Shown here piece by piece: positions 1 through 8,987 of a stretch of DNA of 64,000 nucleotides. How positions within the stretch are numbered: position 1 is the first letter of the stretch; each line of letters begins with the position of its first letter. The notes under the pieces were generated by a model. That model was not told the DNA's origin. It made no database searches and saw only the letters and a program-made list of their open reading frames with translations. The DNA is from Clostridium_AM sp963780135 (GTDB taxonomy: Bacteria > Bacillota > Clostridia > Clostridiales > Clostridiaceae), in contig CAWAAR010000003.1 of NCBI GenBank assembly GCA_963780135.1, positions 620,001 through 684,000 on the forward strand. The letters are read 5' to 3'. A program made the translations under genes and the position numbers.

Positions 1-2079
1 GAAGAAATTAAAAAAGGTGTTATGGATGTTGAAACTAATGAAGTTTCAGGTATAAATAATTTCAAACCAGGATATTTAGATAAGGAAAATGAAATTATAG
101 TAGGTTTCCAAGCAGATGCTCCACTAAAGAGAATAATGAATCCTTTTGGTGGAATGAGAATGGTGGAACAATCACTAAAAGAATATGGCTTTCAAATGAA
201 TGAAAATATAGGAAATTATTTTGGTAAATATAGAAAAACTCATAATGAGGGAGTTTTTGATGCTTATAGCGAAGGCACAAAAAAAGCTAGAACAGTTGGA
301 CTTTTAACGGGACTTCCAGATGCTTATGGTAGAGGAAGAATAATAGGTGATTATAGAAGAATAGCTCTTTACGGAATAGACTTTTTAGCAGCAGAAAAGA
401 AGAAAGACTTAAATGGATTAGTGGGAGCCACTACAGATGAAATGATAAGACTTAGGGAAGAAACATCAATGCAGATTCGTGCATTAGAAGAGATAAAAGC
501 TATGGCAGCATCATATGGAATTGATATATCAATTCCAGCGTCAAATTCTAAAGAAGCAGTACAATTCTTATACTTTGGATATTTAGCAGCAGTAAAAGAA
601 AATAATGGAGCAGCGATGTCCATAGGAAGAAATACTACATTCTTAGATATATATATAGAAAGAGATTTAAAAAATGGAGATATAACAGAAGCTGAAGCTC
701 AAGAAATAATTGACCAATTAGTTATAAAGTTAAGAATGGTAAGACATTTAAGAACTCCAGAATACAATGATTTATTTGCAGGGGACCCTAACTGGATAAC
801 AGAATCCATTGGAGGAATTGGAATAAATGGAAAATCATTAGTTACAAAAACAGCTTATAGATTTTTACACACATTAACTAATTTAGGACCAGCACCAGAA
901 CCAAATATGACAGTTTTATGGTCAGAAAAATTGCCACAAAACTTTAAAAATTATTGTGCTGAAATGTCAATAAAGACAGATTCAATTCAATATGAAAATG
1001 ATGATATAATGAGACCAATATATGGAGATGACTATGGAATAGCTTGCTGTGTATCTGCTATGGAAATAGGAAAGAGAATGCAGTTCTTTGGAGCAAGAGC
1101 AAATCTTGCAAAATCATTACTGTATGCTATAAATTCTGGATATGATGAAAAGAAAAAAGCTAAAGATGGCAGCTTAATCAAAATTGTACCAGGTATAGAA
1201 AAAATGGAAGACGAAGTTTTAGATTTTAATAAAGTGGTTAAGAGCTATCACAAAGTTATGGAATATGTAGCAGAACTTTATGTGGATACAATGAATACAA
1301 TTCACTATATGCATGATAAATATGCTTATGAAGCAGGACAAATGGCTCTTCATGATACACTGGTTAAGAGATTTATGGCTTTTGGTATAGCAGGATTATC
1401 AGTAGCTGCTGATTCATTAAGTGCTATAAAATATGCAAAGGTAAAACCAATAAGAAATGAAGAAGGAATAACAGTAGATTTTGAAATAGAAGGAGAATTC
1501 CCTAAATACGGTAATGATGATGATAGAGTTGATGATATAGCAGTGGAAATAGTTAAGAAGTTTTCAAATGAACTTAAGAAACATAGAACTTATAGAGATG
1601 CAGAACATTCATTATCAGTATTAACTATAACATCAAATGTGGTTTATGGTAAGAAAACAGGATCAACTCCAGATGGAAGAAAAGCAGGAGAAGCCTTTGC
1701 ACCAGGAGCAAATCCAATGCATGGAAGAGATGAGAATGGAGCATTAGCATCACTTAATTCAGTAGCTAAAATACCATACAGAAATTATTGTCAGGACGGA
1801 GTATCTAATACTTTCTCAATAGTACCAGATGCACTTGGAAAAGATGAAGAAAGTAGAATAGTAAATCTTGCAAATATGATGGATGGATATTTTACACAGG
1901 GAGCATTCCATTTAAATGTAAATGTACTAAATAGAGAAACATTAATGGATGCTATGGAAAATCCAGAAAAGTACCCAACATTAACAATAAGAGTATCAGG
2001 ATATGCTGTTCACTTTAATAGATTGACTAAAGAACAACAGAGAGAAGTTATAAGTAGAACTTTCCACGAAAAAATGTAG
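1..2079 (+). CDS. pflB: pyruvate formate-lyase (formate C-acetyltransferase), 5' end missing
   Basis: This glycyl-radical enzyme converts pyruvate and CoA to acetyl-CoA and formate in anaerobic fermentation. The reading frame is open from base 1, so the gene starts outside the window; by comparison with E. coli PFL roughly 50-70 residues are missing. The adjacent catalytic cysteines lie in IACCVSAM (codons at 1045-1050). The glycyl-radical site is RVSGYAV, with the glycine codon at 1999-2001 near the C terminus; the spacing between the two sites is close to that in E. coli PFL. A strong hairpin follows, so no activating-enzyme gene (pflA) lies directly downstream. An ATG at codon 8 is internal and should not be taken as the start. 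Confidence 0.96.
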   Translation, partial: EEIKKGVMDVETNEVSGINNFKPGYLDKENEIIVGFQADAPLKRIMNPFGGMRMVEQSLKEYGFQMNENIGNYFGKYRKTHNEGVFDAYSEGTKKARTVGLLTGLPDAYGRGRIIGDYRRIALYGIDFLAAEKKKDLNGLVGATTDEMIRLREETSMQIRALEEIKAMAASYGIDISIPASNSKEAVQFLYFGYLAAVKENNGAAMSIGRNTTFLDIYIERDLKNGDITEAEAQEIIDQLVIKLRMVRHLRTPEYNDLFAGDPNWITESIGGIGINGKSLVTKTAYRFLHTLTNLGPAPEPNMTVLWSEKLPQNFKNYCAEMSIKTDSIQYENDDIMRPIYGDDYGIACCVSAMEIGKRMQFFGARANLAKSLLYAINSGYDEKKKAKDGSLIKIVPGIEKMEDEVLDFNKVVKSYHKVMEYVAELYVDTMNTIHYMHDKYAYEAGQMALHDTLVKRFMAFGIAGLSVAADSLSAIKYAKVKPIRNEEGITVDFEIEGEFPKYGNDDDRVDDIAVEIVKKFSNELKKHRTYRDAEHSLSVLTITSNVVYGKKTGSTPDGRKAGEAFAPGANPMHGRDENGALASLNSVAKIPYRNYCQDGVSNTFSIVPDALGKDEESRIVNLANMMDGYFTQGAFHLNVNVLNRETLMDAMENPEKYPTLTIRVSGYAVHFNRLTKEQQREVISRTFHEKM

Positions 2080-2096
2080 TTAAATGTAAAAGTAAA

Positions 2097-2138
2097 AGTG
2101 CACTAAAAGTATGAAAATGCTTTTAGTGCATTTTGCTT
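2097..2138. terminator. bidirectional terminator between pflB and the lipoprotein gene
   Basis: An 11-bp perfect stem, TGCACTAAAAG (2099-2109) with CTTTTAGTGCA (2120-2130), is followed by a T-rich tail and preceded by an A-rich stretch. It can end transcripts from both converging genes. Confidence 0.85.
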
Positions 2139-2173
2139 AAGATAGTCACTGATTATAAGTTTTTAATTAAGTC

Positions 2174-3193
2174 TTATTTTATAGCTTTTTCTGAAAATTC
2201 ATTGTTTACTATTTTACTAAAAGCTGGTCTTTGTGGTATGAGATTTGAATCATAAGATTGAATTATATCCATAAGTCTGTTTAAGTTTTCTTCTTTCAGT
2301 ACAGGTGTTATAGCAAAAGCATTTATTGATCTATAATTTTTTATAACAGAAACAAGAATACTTTCATCTGTGCCAGGGAAGAAAGATTTTATTGATTTTG
2401 CCACTTCCTCATCACTATGTTTTTGAACCCAAAGTTGACCCTTGTAAATAGCTTTAGCAAACTTCTCTAAGGTTTGAGGATTCTTATCCATATAGGATTT
2501 TGTTGAAAAATAGCAGGTATAAGGTATAACGCCAGCAGATTTCCCTATAGAAGATACAATATACCCAGCTTTGTCTTTTTGAAGCATACTTCCTGTAGGT
2601 TCAAAAAGAGCCACATAATCTCCTGTGCCAGCCTTAAAAGCTCCAGCGGTAGCAGTATAGGCAATATTGGTTATAAGATTTACATCTTTACCAGTTTGAA
2701 TACCATGATTTTTTAATACATATTCTAAGCTCATTTCAGGAACACCACCAGGTCTTCCGCCTATGATACTTTTACCTTTTACATCTTCCCACTTAAAATT
2801 TTTTATGTCATTACGTCCTACAAGGAAAGAACCATCAGTTTGAGTAAGTTGTGCAAAAATAATAGGATAATCTTCTTTATTCTGATTATTAATATAGATT
2901 ACTTGTTCAGGACCACAGAAACCAATATCGCAACTTTTACTTATGACTTGTTGCATAGTTTTATCAGCACCTTGACCTGTAGCAAGGTCTATGTTTATAC
3001 CTTCATCCTTAAACATACCTTCATTTATAGCTGCATACATAGGAGCATAGAAAACAGAACGAGCTACTTCATTTAATTTCACAGTAGTAACAGTGTTAGT
3101 AGATTTTTTATCACCACCACAACCAGAAAAAAAAGTAACAACAAATACAAAGCTTAGTAAAAGTGAATAGATATGAAATCTTTTATTTTTCAT
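2174..3193 (-). CDS. ABC transporter substrate-binding lipoprotein, SsuA/NMT1-like
   Basis: A 339-aa extracytoplasmic solute-binding protein of the SsuA/TauA/THI5-like (NMT1) family, which binds sulfonates, nitrate or pyrimidine precursors. The N terminus is a lipoprotein signal: basic MKNKR, a hydrophobic stretch, then FFSGC with the lipidated cysteine near residue 25. Family-typical stretches follow, such as YAPMYAAINEGMFKDEGI and a ligand-loop-like GGRPGG. The start has an upstream GGAGG on the minus strand. No permease or ATPase gene is adjacent, so it must work with a transporter encoded elsewhere or be an orphan. The substrate cannot be told from the sequence. Confidence 0.85.
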   Translation of the reverse strand: MKNKRFHIYSLLLSFVFVVTFFSGCGGDKKSTNTVTTVKLNEVARSVFYAPMYAAINEGMFKDEGINIDLATGQGADKTMQQVISKSCDIGFCGPEQVIYINNQNKEDYPIIFAQLTQTDGSFLVGRNDIKNFKWEDVKGKSIIGGRPGGVPEMSLEYVLKNHGIQTGKDVNLITNIAYTATAGAFKAGTGDYVALFEPTGSMLQKDKAGYIVSSIGKSAGVIPYTCYFSTKSYMDKNPQTLEKFAKAIYKGQLWVQKHSDEEVAKSIKSFFPGTDESILVSVIKNYRSINAFAITPVLKEENLNRLMDIIQSYDSNLIPQRPAFSKIVNNEFSEKAIK

Positions 3194-3394
3194 AATACAT
3201 CCTCCGATGTTTTTTATATCAATTTATAATATGAAATGATAGGGAATTGTGTTAATTTTTTTAAATACTACCAGTACATAAAAAGTACTATAATGTGAAA
3301 AGTGGTATAATAGAAATATATTTGTCAATGAAATAGTATAATTAAACTTTACATATCTGAATTGCAATAAGGAGAAAGTAAGGGAGGAAAATAC

Positions 3395-4222
3395 TTGGAA
3401 CAATATACAGTGAAGAAGGTTTTAAATAATAATGTGGTAATTGCTGAAAAGAACACAAGAGAATTTGTTATAGTTGGGAAAGCTATTGGTTTCAATTGTA
3501 GAAAGGGAGTTGAAATTCCAGAAGATAGAATTGAAGGAATATTTGTAAAACAGTCTAAAAAGTCTAATGAAGGATTTAATAAAGTCTTGAAAAACGTTAA
3601 TGTTGAGATTATAGGTATTTCAGAAGAAATAATATCTTTATGTGAAAAAGAATTAGGATTAAAAATTAGTGAAGCTATACACATATCTCTTCCAGATCAT
3701 ATTAATTTTGCTATCCGGAGAATTAAAGAAGGAATAAAAATTGAAAACCCATTTTTGTATGAATTAGCAGTTTTATATCCTAAAGAATATAAGTTGGCAG
3801 AAAAGGCTCTGCATATGATTAATGAAAGATTTGAATTAAAACTTCCTAAAGATGAAATAGGTTTTATTTGTATGCATATTAATGCAGCTATCGTACAAAA
3901 GGAAGTAAGTGATACGTTAGCCCATACTAAAAAAATAGGGGAAATTATGCAGTTTATATTTAAACTATTAAATAAGAAATTTGATCCAAGTTCCTTGAGC
4001 TATATAAGAACAATTACACATTTGAATTTCATGATAGAAAGAATATTAAATAAGAAACCTATCAAAAATAATTTGCTTGACAGCATAAAAAAGGAATATT
4101 ATAATGAATACGGAATAGCAATTAAAGTTGCTATGAAAATTGAAAATTTGTTTTCTGTAAGTGTTCCGGAAGATGAAGTTGGGTATATTACTCTTCATAT
4201 TAATCGGATTAATGATATATGA
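3395..4222 (+). CDS. glcT: PRD-domain transcriptional antiterminator, GlcT-like
   Basis: A 275-aa BglG/LicT/GlcT-family antiterminator. It has an N-terminal CAT RNA-binding domain (about residues 1-58) and two PTS regulation domains (about 65-170 and 172-275). The conserved PRD histidines are visible at 102 (LPDHINFA), 161 (CMHINAA), 209 (TITHLNF) and 268 (TLHINRI). The start is TTG with AGGGAGG seven to eight bases upstream. The gene ends three bases before a RAT site and 209 bases before ptsG. It is therefore predicted to bind nascent mRNA and allow ptsG transcription when glucose is present and PtsG does not phosphorylate the PRDs. Confidence 0.92.
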   Translation: MEQYTVKKVLNNNVVIAEKNTREFVIVGKAIGFNCRKGVEIPEDRIEGIFVKQSKKSNEGFNKVLKNVNVEIIGISEEIISLCEKELGLKISEAIHISLPDHINFAIRRIKEGIKIENPFLYELAVLYPKEYKLAEKALHMINERFELKLPKDEIGFICMHINAAIVQKEVSDTLAHTKKIGEIMQFIFKLLNKKFDPSSLSYIRTITHLNFMIERILNKKPIKNNLLDSIKKEYYNEYGIAIKVAMKIENLFSVSVPEDEVGYITLHINRINDI

Positions 4223-4225
4223 GCA

Positions 4226-4251
4226 GTGTTACTATTGAATTAGGCACGAGC
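4226..4251 (+). promoter_or_regulatory. RAT (ribonucleic antiterminator) site for GlcT
   Basis: GTGTTACT (4226-4233), a short loop, then TAGGCACGAGC (4241-4251) matches the RAT layout TTACT...AGGCA known for LicT/SacY/GlcT targets. Its 3' half is the 5' arm of the following terminator, so the two structures exclude each other. Confidence 0.75.
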
Positions 4252-4310
4252 TTAAAGAAGATAACTAAGTAATAGTTATTCTCTTTTGGCTCGTGTTTTG
4301 TTTTTTGTTT
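4245..4310 (+). terminator. conditional terminator in the ptsG leader
   Basis: CACGAGC (4245-4251) pairs with GCTCGTG (4289-4295), extended by an inner imperfect AAGATAACTA/TAGTTATTCT stem and followed by a T-rich run. It overlaps the RAT site and lies between glcT and ptsG. Confidence 0.85.
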
Positions 4311-4431
4311 AAATCTGATTATTTTAACTAACATACCAAAGCAGCTTAAAAAATTATAAGCTATTCTATTTCAAGACACTTAATCCTGTAAATTTATTCA
4401 GGATAATATATTAAAATCGGAGGAATAAAAT

Positions 4432-6429
4432 ATGAAAAAACTATTTGCAATATTACAGAAAATAGGTAAATCATTGATGCTTCCTGTATCAGTTTTACCA
4501 GCGGCTGGATTGTTATTAAGGTTCGGACAGCCTGACTTATTAAACATAGCTTATGTGGCTAAGGCGGGAGATGCTATTTTCACTAACTTACCAATGATTT
4601 TTGCAGTTGGTGTAGCAATTGGATTCTCAGGAGGAGAAGCAGTTGCAGCACTAGCAGCAGTAGTAGGACAACTTGTACTTGAAGCCATAATAAAAGTAGC
4701 TAGTTCTAGTGCTGCAGCAGTAGTAGCGACAAAAGTTGCTGCAGAACAACATACTACATTAGCAGCTTTTATGAATACTACAGCTTATAGCGATATAGTT
4801 TCAAAGACCACTATTAATATGGGGGTTTTTGGAGGTATTTGCATAGGTTTAATTGCTGGAGCTTTATACAATAGATTCCATGATATTAAGTTACCACAGG
4901 TTTTGGGATTCTTTGGTGGAAAAAGATTTGTACCAATTATTACATCTGTTGTAGCTATAATATTTGGAATAATAGGTGTAAACATCTGGGCTCCAATTCA
5001 AAGTGGAATTAATGTATTTGCACATTGGGCAGATACATCTATGTTTGGACCAGCTTTTTATGCAGCTGGTAAGAGATTATTAATTCCTGTTGGATTACAT
5101 CATATGTATTATCCAGCATTCTTATATCAATTCGGGCAATATGTTTCAGGTGGTGTAACCTATTTTGGAGATTCATCAAGATATTTCCATGGAGATCCTA
5201 CTGCTGGAGTATTTATGGCATCAGAATATCCAATTTTAATGTTTGGTCTTCCAGGAGCTGCTGTTGCTATGATTGCAGCTGCTAAAAAAGAAAAAAGGCA
5301 ACAAGTAGCTGGCATGATGATTTCAGCAGCATTCGTTGCATTTTTAACAGGAATTACAGAACCAATTGAATTTTCATTCATATTTGTAGCACCAATATTA
5401 TTTGTTTTCCATGTACTTGCAGCATTTTCATCCGGAATTATTACTAGTTTACTTCACGTTAGATTAGGATATACATTTTCGGCATCCTTTATTGACTATC
5501 TATTAGGATTTAAATTTGCCGGACATCCATGGTTTATTTGGCCAATAGGCATAGTATACTTTGCTTTGTACTTCTTTGCATTTTATTTTACAATTAAAGC
5601 AACTAATGCAAAGACACCAGGTAGAGAAGATGAAGATAGTGAAAACATTATACCTATAAATGCTAAAGGAAGTGAAAAAGCAGCTAGAGTTTTAGAGGCT
5701 ATTGGTGGAAAAGATAATATTGAAGGTTTAGATGCTTGCATTACAAGATTAAGACTTACATTAAAAGATATTTCTAAAGTTGATAAGGTTACACTAAAAG
5801 CACTTGGAGCAGCTGGCGTATTAATAGCTGGAAACAGTGCTCAGGCTATTTTTGGAACAGAGGCGGAAAGAATTAAAGATGATATAAAAGCAATTATTGC
5901 CAATGGTGGAATTGTAGAAACATCAGAACATGATGAAATTTCAATAGATGCAAATAAAAAAGTCCTAGGTGCTTCGTGTACATTATTCAATCCTGTAGAT
6001 GGCGAAATAGTTGAACTAAAACAAGTTCCAGATGATGTTTTTGCAGATAAAATGTTAGGAGATGGATTTGCTGTTATACCAACAGGAAATGAAGTATATG
6101 CACCTTTAGATGGTGAGATAAAGGTATTATTTCCTAGTAAACATGCAGTTGCTATTGTAACAGATGATGGATTAGAAGTATTAGTGCATGTAGGTATTGA
6201 TACTGTGAAACTGAATGGTGAAGGATTTGTAGCTCATGTGAAACAAGAAGACAAGGTAAAAAAAGGAGATTTACTTTTAACTTTTGACCATGAAATAATT
6301 AAACAAAAAGCTAAAAGTATAATTACACCAGTAATTATTACTAATATGAATTATGTAAAAGATATTGACATAAAATTAGGGAAAAGGGAACATGGTGAGA
6401 GTACAGCTGTTATAACTACAAATAAATAA
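4432..6429 (+). CDS. ptsG: glucose-specific PTS enzyme IICBA
   Basis: A 665-aa glucose permease of the phosphotransferase system. The domain order is IIC membrane domain (about 1-390, with GITEPIEF), IIB (about 410-490, phospho-cysteine Cys436 in GLDACITRL) and IIA (about 510-655, active His586 in VLVHVGIDTVKL). It takes up glucose, phosphorylates it to glucose 6-phosphate, and would also phosphorylate GlcT. The gene starts at ATG with GGAGG upstream. A small hairpin (ATCCTG...CAGGAT, 4384-4405) sits between the RAT/terminator and the ribosome-binding site. Expression should depend on GlcT antitermination. Confidence 0.95.
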   Translation: MKKLFAILQKIGKSLMLPVSVLPAAGLLLRFGQPDLLNIAYVAKAGDAIFTNLPMIFAVGVAIGFSGGEAVAALAAVVGQLVLEAIIKVASSSAAAVVATKVAAEQHTTLAAFMNTTAYSDIVSKTTINMGVFGGICIGLIAGALYNRFHDIKLPQVLGFFGGKRFVPIITSVVAIIFGIIGVNIWAPIQSGINVFAHWADTSMFGPAFYAAGKRLLIPVGLHHMYYPAFLYQFGQYVSGGVTYFGDSSRYFHGDPTAGVFMASEYPILMFGLPGAAVAMIAAAKKEKRQQVAGMMISAAFVAFLTGITEPIEFSFIFVAPILFVFHVLAAFSSGIITSLLHVRLGYTFSASFIDYLLGFKFAGHPWFIWPIGIVYFALYFFAFYFTIKATNAKTPGREDEDSENIIPINAKGSEKAARVLEAIGGKDNIEGLDACITRLRLTLKDISKVDKVTLKALGAAGVLIAGNSAQAIFGTEAERIKDDIKAIIANGGIVETSEHDEISIDANKKVLGASCTLFNPVDGEIVELKQVPDDVFADKMLGDGFAVIPTGNEVYAPLDGEIKVLFPSKHAVAIVTDDGLEVLVHVGIDTVKLNGEGFVAHVKQEDKVKKGDLLLTFDHEIIKQKAKSIITPVIITNMNYVKDIDIKLGKREHGESTAVITTNK

Positions 6430-6542
6430 ATGTTTTATTGGCTTTCTAAATTAATTTTTTTTGCCAATTTATAATCATAAAAATAGAGCTTCAATGCGTA
6501 ATTTAGTAAAAGTATTAAATTTAAAGAATATAAATAAGTGAA

Positions 6543-6580
6543 AGTCTGATTACAAAATAAAACATAATCAGGCTTTTTTC
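6543..6580 (+). terminator. ptsG terminator
   Basis: The stem AGTCTGATTA (6543-6552) with TAATCAGGCT (6565-6574), one G-T pair, is followed by TTTTT. It lies about 115 bases after the ptsG stop. The rest of the 386-base gap to the chemotaxis gene holds only AT-rich sequence and the inverted repeat described next. Confidence 0.8.
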
Positions 6581-6734
6581 TATGTAAATTTCTTAGGTGA
6601 TTTAATACTAAGCATCTTAGTAACAATACTTGTGTTTTGAAAACAGTTCATTCAGTACAACATTTATAAAATAACTAAAAAGAATAGTAATATAATTTAG
6701 AAAATTCAGATACAAAAATGGCAAAAAATGCTAT

Positions 6735-6771
6735 AATAAAACAATAAATCTAGATTATTTATTGTTTTATT
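6735..6771. repeat. 15-bp perfect inverted repeat upstream of the chemotaxis gene
   Basis: AATAAAACAATAAAT (6735-6749) and its exact reverse complement (6757-6771) flank a 7-base loop. The left arm overlaps a TATAAT-like hexamer at 6732-6737. It could be an operator or a leader hairpin of the downstream gene; there is no run of Ts as in a terminator. Confidence 0.5.
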
Positions 6772-6815
6772 AAATGTAAATGGGTTTTTAAATAATTTAA
6801 AAGGAGATGTTGTTT

Positions 6816-8807
6816 ATGAAATTACGGTTTAAAATATTTCTTTTACTAATTGGTATTATTATTATACCTCTCATAATAGGTATTTCATTTACTCATAAAT
6901 ATATTAAAACTAGTATTAATGATATTGAAATTGAAAAAGGAAAGTCATATATATATAGCGCTAATGAATATGTGAATCTTTTAAAAAGTAATCATGGTGA
7001 ATCATATCTTACATGGACTTCATGGACTGATTATTACAATGCGGTTTTTAATAAGGATGTTGATTGGATTAAGGCGAATATTTTTATTTCTGCCAAAGAG
7101 GATACAAATAATGAAGTAATAATTGCATTAAATAATGATGGTAGCATTTTAGCAGAAATAAATGCTCCAAAAGAGTGGAAAAAATTAAATTTTAAGAATT
7201 TTGACTTGTTAAAAAAACTTAACAAAGATAGTAAATGTGTAAGCGGGATTGAAAAAACATCAGATGGAGTATATATTACAACAATAGTGAAGTTGGCAAA
7301 GAGTGATGATGATAAATTTGAAAGTACTAATGGATTTACAGTATATGCTAGAAAACTTAAGGATGATCTTCTTCAAAAAGGGAAAAACATGATAGGAGCA
7401 GACATTGTAATGAAAATGGATGATGGAAGTGTATTTTCTACGAATAAATCTTTAAAATTAGAAAATACTGACTCAAAAAATTTTAGTAATAATGAAGTAA
7501 AAAGTTATTCGAAAATAATTGGCGATAGCATGAATATAGAGGCTGAACAGCCATTTACAGATTTTAGTGGTAAATTAATTGGTATATTGCATATAGAAGC
7601 AAATAGTAAAGCTGAAGCAGTGTCATTAAATAAACTTACAAAGAATTCTATTATATTAATTGCTATATTGATGCTTTCAGTTACTTTAGTTTGTTTTTTG
7701 ATAATGAAAATAATTTTAGAACCTCTAAATTTAATTGTTAAGCAAGCACAAGAAATAGCGAACGGAAATTTGACTGATGAAGATAATGTTGGAATACTTA
7801 ATAAGTATACAGATACAGGTGACGAGATTGGACAATTTGTAAGAGCATTTAAATCTATGAAAAGTAATTTAAGGATAATGATATCTAGAGTAAAAGAATC
7901 AGCTATTGAGGTAGATAGATTATCAGAGGATATGGTAAAATCGGCAGAATCTACTGGAAAGGCTTCTGAACATATAGCTGCATCTACTAATACTATGGCA
8001 GAAGGAGCTGCACTGCAGAATGAACAAGTTGTTAACATACAACACCATATTGAAACTAGTGTAATCAAAACAAAAGAGGGCTTTGAGAAAGCAAATGAAA
8101 TGTTAGAAGTGGCTAGGTTTTCATCTGATGTTGCTATAATCGGAAAAAACCAGATTAAGGAAGTTATTGAACAGTATGAATGGTTTAGTGAAACTGTAGA
8201 ATATGCTACAGAGGCGATTCAAAATCTCGATAAAAGATCTGAAAAAATTGGTGAATTTATTGATATTATTACTGATATTTCCTCACAAACAAATTTGCTT
8301 GCTTTAAATGCATCAATTGAAGCGGCTAGAGCAGGAGAAAGTGGTAAAGGTTTTGCAGTTGTAGCAGAGGAAATAAGAAAACTTTCAGACAGTTCTTCTA
8401 CGGCAGTTAAAACCATTTCAGAATTAATAGTAGATGTTCAGCAAGAAACTTCAATTACAGTAAAAACAATGGATAGTAATTTGGAAAAGGTAAATATGCA
8501 ATTGAGTGCAATTAAAAAAGGCGGAGATGCACTTGAAACAATTGTTTCAAAGGTTAAAGAGACTGAGAACAGTGCAGTAAATATATATGATATATATAAA
8601 GAAATTGAAAAATTATCTGAAATTGTAAATCATTCGGTGAATGAAATTTTAGGTATTGTTAGCGATAATGCAGCTTATTCTCAGGAGGTTGCAGCTTCTT
8701 CTCAACAACAATATTCCTCAATGGAGGAAATTGTAGTCAGTGCTACTAAACTGGTTACTTTGTCAGAAAATCTTGAAAATCAGATTAGTAAGTTTAAATT
8801 CAATTAA
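6816..8807 (+). CDS. methyl-accepting chemotaxis protein with CHASE4-like sensor domain
   Basis: A 663-aa transmembrane chemoreceptor. Order: TM1 (about residues 6-24); an extracellular sensor with tryptophan-rich YLTWTSWTDYYNAV typical of CHASE4 domains; TM2 (about 275-297); HAMP (about 300-355); and a cytoplasmic MCP signalling coiled coil whose hairpin tip contains SIEAARAGESGKGFAVVA. It would signal to the CheA/CheW array. I chose the ATG at 6816 because AAGGAG ends nine bases before it; an in-frame ATG at 6807 overlaps that ribosome-binding site. The ligand is unknown. Confidence 0.92.
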   Translation: MKLRFKIFLLLIGIIIIPLIIGISFTHKYIKTSINDIEIEKGKSYIYSANEYVNLLKSNHGESYLTWTSWTDYYNAVFNKDVDWIKANIFISAKEDTNNEVIIALNNDGSILAEINAPKEWKKLNFKNFDLLKKLNKDSKCVSGIEKTSDGVYITTIVKLAKSDDDKFESTNGFTVYARKLKDDLLQKGKNMIGADIVMKMDDGSVFSTNKSLKLENTDSKNFSNNEVKSYSKIIGDSMNIEAEQPFTDFSGKLIGILHIEANSKAEAVSLNKLTKNSIILIAILMLSVTLVCFLIMKIILEPLNLIVKQAQEIANGNLTDEDNVGILNKYTDTGDEIGQFVRAFKSMKSNLRIMISRVKESAIEVDRLSEDMVKSAESTGKASEHIAASTNTMAEGAALQNEQVVNIQHHIETSVIKTKEGFEKANEMLEVARFSSDVAIIGKNQIKEVIEQYEWFSETVEYATEAIQNLDKRSEKIGEFIDIITDISSQTNLLALNASIEAARAGESGKGFAVVAEEIRKLSDSSSTAVKTISELIVDVQQETSITVKTMDSNLEKVNMQLSAIKKGGDALETIVSKVKETENSAVNIYDIYKEIEKLSEIVNHSVNEILGIVSDNAAYSQEVAASSQQQYSSMEEIVVSATKLVTLSENLENQISKFKFN

Positions 8808-8924
8808 AAGCAAAAAAATGCAATAAGATTACTGAATACTATTTTGTTAATATTACTTTGCCATTATAATTTATTAACTCAGATTTTGTAGTTTAAGCAA
8901 GATATTTAAGAATAAACAATTTAC

Positions 8925-8968
8925 ATTTAAACACCTATAGTGTAAAATTACACTATAAGTGTTTAAAT
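8925..8968. repeat. 44-bp near-perfect palindrome in front of the esterase gene
   Basis: Two 20-base arms, ATTTAAACAC-C-TATAGTGTA and its complement with one mismatch, flank an AAAT loop. The palindrome ends two bases before the ribosome-binding site of the next gene. It may be an operator or a 5'-UTR hairpin. Confidence 0.7.
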
Positions 8969-8987
8969 ATAAGGAGTTGTATTGTAT

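Noticed and set aside
7505..8068. A 187-codon leftward ORF inside the chemoreceptor gene
   Set aside because: It is antisense to the HAMP and signalling region of a clear MCP gene and has no start signal.
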